A DNA stretch of 11,499 bases, taken from Oscillospiraceae bacterium. GTDB taxonomy: Bacteria > Bacillota > Clostridia > Oscillospirales > Acutalibacteraceae. Shown piece after piece: positions 6,360 through 11,499 of the stretch. The stretch spans positions 1 to 11,499 of the forward strand of contig WQRM01000038.1 in assembly GCA_009786735.1 (NCBI GenBank). The letters run 5' to 3'. The position numbers were made by a program, and so were the translations under genes. The number at the start of each line of letters is the position of its first letter. Within the stretch, counting starts at the first letter, position 1. Under the pieces are notes generated by a model that saw nothing but the letters and a program-made list of their open reading frames with translations, had not been told where the DNA came from and searched no databases.

Positions 6360-7112
6360 ATGAACCTGTCAAACGTAATTGCGCAACGCTCGAACAAGAC
6401 GATTTACCGTGACGGTGACCGTGTGATCAAGGTGATGAACGAAGAGTTTTTGGCGGCTGATGTGCTCAACGAGGCGCACAACCACGCCATTGTGCAGGCC
6501 ACGGGATTCCCGGTGCCGGCGCTGCACGAAGTGTGCAAAGTAGACGGAAAATGGGCGATTGTGATGGACCATGTGGAAGGCAAAACCCTCGCGAGCATGC
6601 TGGATGAAAACCCGAAACACGCCGCAAGATACATCGAACGGCTGGTGGATATTCAGATGGACATGCATGGCTACAAGGCCGACCGCCTGCGCCATCAGGC
6701 CGACAAATTCCACGACAAAATCAATCAGTCCGGCATTGATTCTGCCATGCGCTACGAGCTGCACAACCGCCTGCAGGGGCTGCCGAAGCGCAGCAAGCTC
6801 TGCCATGGCGACTTCACGCCCGGCAATGTGATTATCACGCCCGACGACCGCGTGGTGGTGGTGGATTGGTCGCACGCCACGCAAGGCAGTGCCTCCGCCG
6901 ACGCTGCGCGCACCTATCTGCGCCTTGTGCTGGCCGGGCAAACTGAGCCCGCCGAAACCTATCTGCAGCTGTTTTGCCAAAAGAACGGCACCGAGCAAAA
7001 GTATGTGGAAAAATGGCTGGCCATCGTAGCTGCGTCGCAGTTGGTCAAGCGCGTGCCCGCCGAACGTGAGCTGCTGCTGCACTGGGCGAACATCATCGAG
7101 TTCAACGGATAG
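6360..7112 (+). CDS. APH-fold phosphotransferase (aminoglycoside/choline kinase-like family)
   Basis: The product is 250 residues and belongs to the APH kinase family, which transfers phosphate from ATP to a hydroxyl group of a small molecule. Lys24 in RVIKVM is the probable ATP-binding lysine. The catalytic loop is CHGDFTPGNVII (His149, Asp151, Asn156) and the metal-binding Asp169 is in VVVVDWSHATQG; a SADAARTYL helix follows, as in this family. All key residues are present, so it is probably an active kinase. No signal peptide or membrane segment is seen. The substrate cannot be read from sequence; most chromosomal members in gut Clostridia are not resistance enzymes, so I do not call it aminoglycoside resistance. 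The gene is 182 bases downstream of adhE, with repeat modules on both sides and no clear promoter of its own. A terminator follows at 7167. Confidence 0.88.
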   Translation: MNLSNVIAQRSNKTIYRDGDRVIKVMNEEFLAADVLNEAHNHAIVQATGFPVPALHEVCKVDGKWAIVMDHVEGKTLASMLDENPKHAARYIERLVDIQMDMHGYKADRLRHQADKFHDKINQSGIDSAMRYELHNRLQGLPKRSKLCHGDFTPGNVIITPDDRVVVVDWSHATQGSASADAARTYLRLVLAGQTEPAETYLQLFCQKNGTEQKYVEKWLAIVAASQLVKRVPAERELLLHWANIIEFNG

Positions 7113-7129
7113 CCACCTGCGGTGGGGCT
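7113..7129. repeat. 17-bp repeat abutting the kinase stop codon (copy 2)
   Basis: CCACCTGCGGTGGGGCT starts on the base after TAG, identical to 6178-6194 after adhE. It is followed by CCCCGCTTCGCGG, which contains the CCGC/GCGG hairpin module seen in reverse complement in the 84-bp repeats. Confidence 0.8.
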
Positions 7130-7161
7130 CCCCGCTTCGCGGCAACACCTAAAAATCATAC

Positions 7162-7210
7162 AAAAAGCCCACTCTCTGGCACGCAGAGGGTGGGTTTCAT
7201 TTTATTTGGC
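7162..7210. terminator. Bidirectional Rho-independent terminator
   Basis: Stem arms 7168-7178 (CCCACTCTCTG) and 7184-7194 (CAGAGGGTGGG) pair over 11 bp with one G-U pair and a five-base loop. On the plus strand the stem is followed by TTTCATTTTATTT; on the minus strand by CTTTTTG and a later T-run. It can therefore end transcription of the kinase gene and also of the minus-strand group that converges on it. Confidence 0.85.
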
Positions 7211-7246
7211 TTTTTTAGACAATTGCATTGATGTATTTTTTTGCTT

Positions 7247-7334
7247 CGGGCGGCGCGCCCGCCGCCCCTACAGGGGATGTCTCCTGCAAGGATATTCAAG
7301 CCGCAACATGTAGGGGTGGCGGGCGCGCCACCCG
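7247..7334. repeat. Inverted pair of GTAG-headed palindromes, divergent orientation (REPIN-like)
   Basis: Arms 7247-7272 and 7309-7334 are 26 bases each and match at 24 positions as an inverted repeat, with a 36-base spacer. Read from its TGTAGGGG end, each arm folds on itself: GGGCGGC, loop GGGCGC, GCCGCCC in one; GGGTGGC, the same loop, GCCACCC in the other. The two differences are the partners of one base pair (C-G versus T-A). The GTAG ends point inward, opposite to the pair at 2564-2629, and the stem sequence differs from that pair. Confidence 0.75.
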
Positions 7335-7426
7335 GGCTACATATCAATACAAAAGGTTAAAATTTTAAGCCTCCACCGCGAAGCGACGTAGTTTTTGGGG
7401 GCTGCTGCAACGCCTACGACGTGCTT

Positions 7427-7444
7427 CCTCCCCCAAGGGGGAGG
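7427..7444. repeat. GC-rich hairpin in the repeat block
   Basis: CCTCCCCC and GGGGGAGG form a perfect 8-bp stem around AA. It directly precedes the 84-bp repeat copy 2 and has no T-run on either strand, so it is listed as a palindromic repeat module and not as a terminator. Confidence 0.7.
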
Positions 7445-7528
7445 CCTTGGCAACACCTGCATAATTTATTAAGCCTCCACCGCGAAGCGGCATAGGTTTT
7501 TTGGGTTCTTTTTTTGCAAAAAAAGAAC
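7445..7528. repeat. 84-bp dispersed repeat, copy 2
   Basis: This is the second copy of 6261-6344 (80/84 identical, same orientation, no gaps). It ends with the 24-base A/T-rich palindrome (7505-7528), here six bases past the stop of the minus-strand nitroreductase gene. A shorter relative, identical over the 21 bases 7365-7385, lies 104 bases upstream. Confidence 0.85.
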
Positions 7529-7534
7529 AGAGCG

Positions 7535-8068
7535 TCACTCGACTACCGTGAGCTTGGTGGGGTCGATTGCTTTGGGGGCATCGGGGGTTTGGGCGTAGCC
7601 GAGCAGGAGGGTGAGACCGTGGGTGTAGCCCTCGGGGATGCCGACGCGGGCGGCGAGTTCGTCGGTGTAGCACATGCCTGCAAGCCCGCAAATGCAGCTG
7701 TCGATGCCCAGGCTGGTTGCCGCGAGCGCCGCGGTTTGCGTGGCGATGCCGCAGTCCACGGCGGAATCTGCGCTGGCGATGACGAGCATGCAGGGCGCGC
7801 CGTAAAAGAGCGTGCCACCGCGTGCGCGCAGACGCTCCCAGGTGGATTGGTCGGGGTCGGCTTTGATGCTGGCGAGACCTGCGGCTTGCAAGTCGGCGAT
7901 GAGCTGCGGGTTTTTGACGAGGATGAAGTGCCAAGGGCGGCGGTTCATCGCGCTGGGCGAGGTGAGCGCGGCGTTGGCGATGGCGAGCAGCTGCTCGTGG
8001 GGCGGGATCTCATCGCGGTACGCACGGCAGGTGTAGCGCGCATGGATGGTTTTGAGGGTCTCATTCAT
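7535..8068 (-). CDS. Nitroreductase family protein, FMN-dependent oxidoreductase
   Basis: The product is 177 residues from ATG 8068. The family binds FMN and reduces nitro compounds, quinones or other small electron acceptors with NAD(P)H in the cytoplasm. The N-terminal RYTCRAY (Arg11, Arg15) and SPSAMNRRPWHF (residues 37-48) are the FMN-contacting motifs. The later ATQTAALAATSLGIDSCI helix and the C-terminal LLLGY strand also fit. Length is near the short end of the family. The start overlaps the end of the ThuA gene (stop 8061-8063). A GTG at 8077 is possible too, but MNETLKTIHARY is a typical start; neither has a strong ribosome site, so translation is probably coupled to the gene before it. 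It is the last gene of the five-gene group. The substrate is not predictable. Confidence 0.87.
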   Translation of the reverse strand: MNETLKTIHARYTCRAYRDEIPPHEQLLAIANAALTSPSAMNRRPWHFILVKNPQLIADLQAAGLASIKADPDQSTWERLRARGGTLFYGAPCMLVIASADSAVDCGIATQTAALAATSLGIDSCICGLAGMCYTDELAARVGIPEGYTHGLTLLLGYAQTPDAPKAIDPTKLTVVE

Positions 8069-8798
8069 CGGCTTCACCGCCTACCATCATCGGCTCAAAC
8101 ACGTTGCCTTGCAGGTCCACGAGCGTGCCCGGCGCTGCCCAGCGGATGCCGTTGGCGATGACCTTGATGACGTTTTCGTTGTGGAAGGACGGGCAGTCTT
8201 CGTGGCCGGGGTGGAAGTAGAAAATCTTGCCTAGGCCGCGGGTGAAGGTGCAGCCGCCGCGGAAGACGTTGCCGCCGGCGAACCAGGTGATAAACAGCAG
8301 GTCGTCGGGCTGCGGGATTTGGAAGACTTCGCCGTACATTTCCTCGCGCTCAAGCTCAAAATGCAGCGGCACACCCTGCGTGATGGGGTGGGTGGGGTTG
8401 ACGTTCCAGACGATGGCTTTTTCGTTGGCGCAGCGCCAGCGCAGCTTGCAGGGCTGACCCATGAGCTTGCAAAATGGCTTTGCCATGTGCGCGGAGTGCA
8501 GAGCGATGAAACCCATGCCGTCGAGCACGCGTTGGGTGACTTTTTCGGCGATGTCATCGCGCACTTGCTCGTGCAGGGCGTGACCCCACCAGAGCATGAC
8601 ATCGGTGGCGTTGAGCACATCGTCGCTGAGGCCATGGTCGTCGTCTTGCATGAGCCATGCGCTGCGGATTTCGAGGTCGTCGGCCTGCAGCGCGGCGGCG
8701 AGGCACTCGTGCATGCCGTCGGGATACATCGCGGCGACGTCGTCGTTGGTGTGCTCGTGGAAAAATTCATGCCAGATGGTTACACGGATTTTGTTCAT
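8061..8798 (-). CDS. ThuA-domain protein (trehalose utilisation family fold)
   Basis: The product is 245 residues and matches the ThuA domain, which has a class I glutamine amidotransferase-like fold and is often near sugar-metabolism genes. Diagnostic parts are the start WHEFFHEHTNDDVAAMYPDG, the VMLWWGHALHEQV and GFIALHSAH strands, and the C-terminal IFYFHPGHEDCPSFHNENV followed by VIANGIRWA. Many histidines are conserved, suggesting metal or substrate binding. ThuA itself is linked to trehalose/sucrose processing in rhizobia, but no sugar genes are present here, so no such role is claimed. ATG 8798 overlaps the tam stop by ATGA, and AAAGGGG lies 7 bases upstream within tam. This indicates coupled translation. 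Confidence 0.88.
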   Translation of the reverse strand: MNKIRVTIWHEFFHEHTNDDVAAMYPDGMHECLAAALQADDLEIRSAWLMQDDDHGLSDDVLNATDVMLWWGHALHEQVRDDIAEKVTQRVLDGMGFIALHSAHMAKPFCKLMGQPCKLRWRCANEKAIVWNVNPTHPITQGVPLHFELEREEMYGEVFQIPQPDDLLFITWFAGGNVFRGGCTFTRGLGKIFYFHPGHEDCPSFHNENVIKVIANGIRWAAPGTLVDLQGNVFEPMMVGGEADE

Positions 8799-9580
8799 GG
8801 GGTTTCCCCTTTCTTTGCGGTGAAAAATATTCTAGTGAAGGGAAATAGTATTTTCCCATCCTTTTGTGCGGGGTAAGCATCGCGCAACTGCTGCTCATAT
8901 GCTTGCAAAAATGCATTGCGTTTGCTTTCGTCATCAAAACTGTCAAGATAAGGTCGCAAGCCCGAGCCGCTGTACCACGTTACGATTTCGGCGTGGCTTC
9001 CCATCACATGGCAATAGTTCGTCACCCACATCTCAATCGCATCGGCGAAACTGCACAAGACATCATAATAAAAGTGTTCATTGCGCACAGAACCGTTGCC
9101 GCAAGGGGATGCGAAATGCGGTTGCCATTTTGTTGCAGCTGCAAGGTTTCGCAGTTCAACATTGACGGGCATGTTGCTGGTGCTGGGCACTTGCACTGCC
9201 AAAACCCCACCCGGCCGCAACAGATTGAATAGATTAGCCAGCAGTTTTTCCTGGTTGGGAATCCACTGAATGGCTGCGTTGGAAAATACGATATCAAACT
9301 GCCCAAGAACAGATAAATCACCAGCAGCGTCCGCGCGAAGCCAGTTCATGTGTGGGTAGGTCGCTTGGGCTTTCTCAATCATGGCCTGCGAGCTATCCAA
9401 ACCGATGATTTGCGCCTGCGGCCACCTGCTGCACAACACGTTTGTGCTGTTGCCCGGCCCGCAGCCGATGTCGATGATACGCGCAGGGTTTTCGTGTTCA
9501 ATTTTCATTACAAGGTCAATGGAGGGCTGTGTACGCTCTTTCTCAAAGGCGAGATATAAATCTGGTTTCCAGTCAGACAT
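8795..9580 (-). CDS. tam: Trans-aconitate 2-methyltransferase-like SAM-dependent methyltransferase
   Basis: Tam methylates trans-aconitate, a by-product that inhibits aconitase, using S-adenosylmethionine. The product is 261 residues (E. coli Tam: 252). It begins MSDWKPDLYLAFEKER, close to E. coli's MSDWNPSLYLHFSAER. The SAM-binding motif I is DIGCGPGNST (37-46), the acidic residue of motif II is Asp62 in GLDSSQAM, and SNAAIQWIPN and LLRPGGVLAVQVP follow. The C-terminal part also resembles Tam (YCHVMGSHAEI, TGLRP-like SGLRPYL, and YPAQKDGKILFPFTRIF). ATG 9580 is preceded by AAAGGAGG at 5 bases; an upstream in-frame start would overlap the DUF4230 stop and is not needed. It is 20 bases after the DUF4230 gene and overlaps the ThuA gene by 4. 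The GC content looks lower than its neighbours'. The exact substrate is inferred. Confidence 0.88.
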   Translation of the reverse strand: MSDWKPDLYLAFEKERTQPSIDLVMKIEHENPARIIDIGCGPGNSTNVLCSRWPQAQIIGLDSSQAMIEKAQATYPHMNWLRADAAGDLSVLGQFDIVFSNAAIQWIPNQEKLLANLFNLLRPGGVLAVQVPSTSNMPVNVELRNLAAATKWQPHFASPCGNGSVRNEHFYYDVLCSFADAIEMWVTNYCHVMGSHAEIVTWYSGSGLRPYLDSFDDESKRNAFLQAYEQQLRDAYPAQKDGKILFPFTRIFFTAKKGETP

Positions 9581-9600
9581 GTGCGCCTCCTTTAGGTATA

Positions 9601-10263
9601 TCAAACAAACGCGATGGTGTAAAGTTCATCGTCGAGCACAAGGCGCAGGAATTGGTAGATGGAATCTTGTGCGTTTTCTTGCGCGGTTTGCAGCATAACA
9701 ACGGTTTCGGCACGGGTGTTGATGTACTGATGGCGCGCGTCGAGGAAGGTGGACAAGTCGCTGAGGCTGTGGCGGGCGAAGATACCGGTGGTTTCGTCGA
9801 GCACTTCAACCGAGCTTAAGTCGATGGCGTGGGACAAAATCACCGCGTCGGGCAGCGTGACGCGCACTTCGCTGGTGTCTTCCTCGCCGTCAACGATGTC
9901 GATGGCGATTTCCTCGGCGTTGATGCCAAAGAAGATGTCGCCTTGCCAGCGCACAATCATGCGCCGCGTTGTGCCGGGGATGGCGGTTTCCCAGCCGAGA
10001 ATGGAGACGAAGCGTTGGTCTTCTTCTACACCGGCCTCGGTGTAGCGCAGGGTGAGGGTGGCCAGCTGCGCCACTTGCCGCACAGATGCCTCCAACAGTG
10101 CGGAATCTGTGGTCACGCGCGGCTGCGTTTGCATGGCGAGGTTGCCGAACCAATCGCGCACGACGTGGGTGGCGAAAATCAACGCGATGACCGCCACGAT
10201 GGCGCACACGATGATAATCAGCCGTTTGACCTTGATGGTGAGCAGGGTGAACCTTCTGATCAT
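9601..10263 (-). CDS. DUF4230-family membrane-anchored protein
   Basis: The product is 220 residues. A basic N-terminus (KVKR) is followed by one hydrophobic helix at about residues 15-33, so the rest is probably outside the membrane. The body fits DUF4230: VRQVAQLATLTLRYTEAG, then a strand reading RWQGDIFFGINAEEIAIDI, then VRVTLPDAVILSHAID, and an alpha-helical end with TAQENAQDSIYQFLR. The function of the family is unknown. ATG 10263 has GAAGGAG about 10 bases upstream. The gene lies 29 bases after the MFS gene and 20 before tam, so it is probably co-transcribed. Family assignment is from remembered domain patterns. Confidence 0.8.
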   Translation of the reverse strand: MIRRFTLLTIKVKRLIIIVCAIVAVIALIFATHVVRDWFGNLAMQTQPRVTTDSALLEASVRQVAQLATLTLRYTEAGVEEDQRFVSILGWETAIPGTTRRMIVRWQGDIFFGINAEEIAIDIVDGEEDTSEVRVTLPDAVILSHAIDLSSVEVLDETTGIFARHSLSDLSTFLDARHQYINTRAETVVMLQTAQENAQDSIYQFLRLVLDDELYTIAFV

Positions 10264-10292
10264 ACTCTTGTAACTCCTTCAACGTTTTATGT

Positions 10293-11499
10293 TTATGCTG
10301 GTTGCCCAGCGTTCAACCGTTTTTTCTCTCTGCGTTGATCTACCCGCAAGATGATGAAATATGCGAGCGGGAACAACGCGCCGGTGAGCATGCCCGCACG
10401 CAGGCGCGTGATGTCCTCCGGGTCTGGGCCGGCGACTGCGCCGATGATCCACGGACCGACCGCGCAGCCCATGTCTCCACCCAGCGACAGCGAGCCGAAC
10501 AACGCCGTGCCGCCATCGGGAAAGCGCTGCGCGGTGCGTTGCAACACACCCGGCCACAACATGGCGATGGTGAAACCCGTGCAAGTGATCGCGAGAAGCC
10601 CCAGCACCGGATGCGGCAACAGTGCCGCGCCCACAAAGCACAGCATTGTGCCGAAAGAACCAACGAGCAGCAGTTTTTCCCGCGGGATTTTCTGCGACCA
10701 CCTGGGGTGGGTCATGCGGATGATGGCTTTGATGAGCGATGCCACGGATGGACCGATGAGGTCGCCGACGATTTTGGGGAAGCCGAGGGCTTTTTCGATG
10801 AACACCGAGCTCCACTGGCCGATGCCCGCTTCGGTCATGCCAACGAAGGGCATGAGCAGCGCGGTTGTCCAGAACCCGGGCGTGCGCATCAGCTGGCGCA
10901 GCGAGATGCCCGGCGTTTCACGCATACGCGGCTCAACCATGGGCGTGGTGGCAAAGCGATACAGCGTGAACAGCGGCATGGCCATCCACGCGAAGGGGAT
11001 GAGAAACCACAGCTGCTCCGGCGTGACATGCAGTGCCACGGTGGTGACGACAATGGTCATCACACAGCCCCAAGGGTAGGTGGAGTGCAGCAGGATGAGC
11101 GCGCTTTCGTCCAGTTGCCCAGCGACTTCGTTCACGATGGGGTTGACGAGCACTTGGATGAGCCCGCCGCCTGCGGCAAACACCACCATGGTGAGCATCA
11201 GCCCGGTGTAGACGTGATCAACCGCCAACCGCTGCGGCAGCCCGCCGAGCATCAGCAGACCCAGCGCAGCAAAGCCGTGCGCCGCCACGAGGCACTTGCG
11301 GTAGCCCAAGCGGTCGGCGAGGACGATGCCGAGGATGTCTACGACAAAGCGTGTGCCAAAGTTGATGAATACCAAGCGACCGAGTTGCTCGAAGCTAAGA
11401 CCGTAATGGCGCGTGAACAGCGCAAACAACAGCGACGGCAGCAGATTAATGACCGCGTGGCTGAAGTAGGAGAGATAGCAGGTGCGGATGAGGCGGGTT
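10293..11499 (-). CDS. MFS transporter, N-terminus beyond the window edge
   Basis: The frame is open from the right edge to TAA at 10293-10295, giving 401 visible residues, near the full length of a 12-helix major facilitator transporter. The visible N-terminus (TCYLSYFSHAVINLLPSLLFALF) is the first helix, so only the start is missing. RLGYRK, after helix 2, fits the MFS motif A loop (D-R-x-G-x-R-K). A central hydrophilic loop (PMVEPRMRETPGISLRQLMR) separates the two six-helix halves, and the C-terminus is basic and cytoplasmic (RVDQRREKKRLN). Substrate is unknown; the overall style resembles sugar or drug MFS permeases. It is the first visible gene of the minus-strand group and its promoter must lie outside the window. 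Confidence 0.9.
   Translation of the reverse strand, partial: TRLIRTCYLSYFSHAVINLLPSLLFALFTRHYGLSFEQLGRLVFINFGTRFVVDILGIVLADRLGYRKCLVAAHGFAALGLLMLGGLPQRLAVDHVYTGLMLTMVVFAAGGGLIQVLVNPIVNEVAGQLDESALILLHSTYPWGCVMTIVVTTVALHVTPEQLWFLIPFAWMAMPLFTLYRFATTPMVEPRMRETPGISLRQLMRTPGFWTTALLMPFVGMTEAGIGQWSSVFIEKALGFPKIVGDLIGPSVASLIKAIIRMTHPRWSQKIPREKLLLVGSFGTMLCFVGAALLPHPVLGLLAITCTGFTIAMLWPGVLQRTAQRFPDGGTALFGSLSLGGDMGCAVGPWIIGAVAGPDPEDITRLRAGMLTGALFPLAYFIILRVDQRREKKRLNAGQPA

Larger units (their letters stand above)
7113..7534. other. Gene-free convergent interval filled with repeats and a terminator
   Basis: These 422 bases separate the kinase gene (plus) from the nitroreductase gene (minus). They hold, in order, a 17-bp repeat, a bidirectional terminator, two GTAG palindromes, a partial repeat copy with the 21 bases at 7365-7385 identical to 7469-7489, a CCTCCCCC hairpin and an 84-bp repeat. 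Stretches 7211-7246 and 7335-7360 are AT-rich without recognisable features. Open frames here appear to be chance readings of repeats. Confidence 0.75.

Noticed and set aside
6140..6397. Minus-strand frame across the adhE-kinase gap
   Set aside because: It reads through the 84-bp repeat and the 17-mer, overlaps both flanking genes and gives a low-complexity basic translation. It looks like a repeat-derived spurious frame.
6360..7112. Aminoglycoside resistance gene
   Set aside because: The fold and catalytic motifs are those of the wide APH family, but nothing points to aminoglycosides, and there is no resistance context.
7365..7934. Minus-strand frame overlapping the nitroreductase gene and the repeat block
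   Set aside because: It overlaps the nitroreductase gene in another frame and continues into the repeats, with no domain and no start signal.
8061..8798. Trehalose utilisation operon
   Set aside because: Only the ThuA domain is present; no trehalose transporter, ThuB-type dehydrogenase or glycosidase is in the window.
8838..8858. Small hairpin GGGAAA / TTTCCC within tam
   Set aside because: It lies inside the conserved 3' coding part of tam; the stem is short and there is no T-run suited to termination.

Overview
The window looks like the chromosome of a Gram-positive, anaerobic member of the Clostridia, plausibly an Oscillospirales-type gut lineage. The genes are moderately GC-rich and strong AGGAGG-type ribosome sites precede most of them. 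A YkpA-type ABC-F protein, a YtaF-like sporulation-family membrane protein and a fermentative bifunctional AdhE all fit this. The lineage call rests on protein families and repeat style only; there is no rRNA or other marker. I see no tRNA, rRNA, CRISPR array, transposase or integrase.

Layout. (1) 2-2466, plus strand: the 3' part of a ykpA-like ABC-F gene, followed 11 bases later by a secreted protein with a DUF4329/JAMM-like domain and a beta-strand-rich tail. (2) 2467-2658: a convergent gap with a long hairpin and an inverted pair of GTAG-headed palindromes. (3) 2659-3306, minus: a ytaF-like MntP-superfamily membrane protein. (4) 3307-3579: a divergent gap with inverted heptamer arrays and a good sigma-A promoter for the next gene. 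(5) 3580-6177, plus: adhE, a complete bifunctional aldehyde/alcohol dehydrogenase. (6) 6178-6359: a gap made largely of repeat modules. (7) 6360-7112, plus: an APH-fold small-molecule kinase. (8) 7113-7534: a gene-free interval with a bidirectional terminator, a second pair of GTAG palindromes and further repeat modules. (9) 7535-11499, minus: five closely spaced genes transcribed in the order MFS transporter (start outside the window), DUF4230 membrane-anchored protein, trans-aconitate methyltransferase-like tam, ThuA-domain protein, nitroreductase.

How the genes work together. adhE stands alone under its own promoter and would regenerate NAD+ by reducing acetyl-CoA to ethanol. The five-gene minus-strand group has short gaps and two overlaps and is probably one transcript. 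Its members do not form a recognised pathway; a transporter with small-molecule-modifying enzymes suggests uptake and processing or detoxification of a compound, which is inference only.

The most unusual content is between genes. Two inverted pairs of palindromes carry a 5' GTAG, as in REP/REPIN elements, and the two arms of one pair differ only by a compensatory base-pair change. Inverted heptamer arrays lie in front of ytaF, and a related heptamer encodes its last codons. An 84-bp direct repeat (80/84 identical) flanks the kinase gene. I found no clear novel defence or mobile system; the repeats and the secreted JAMM-like protein are the items most worth following up.
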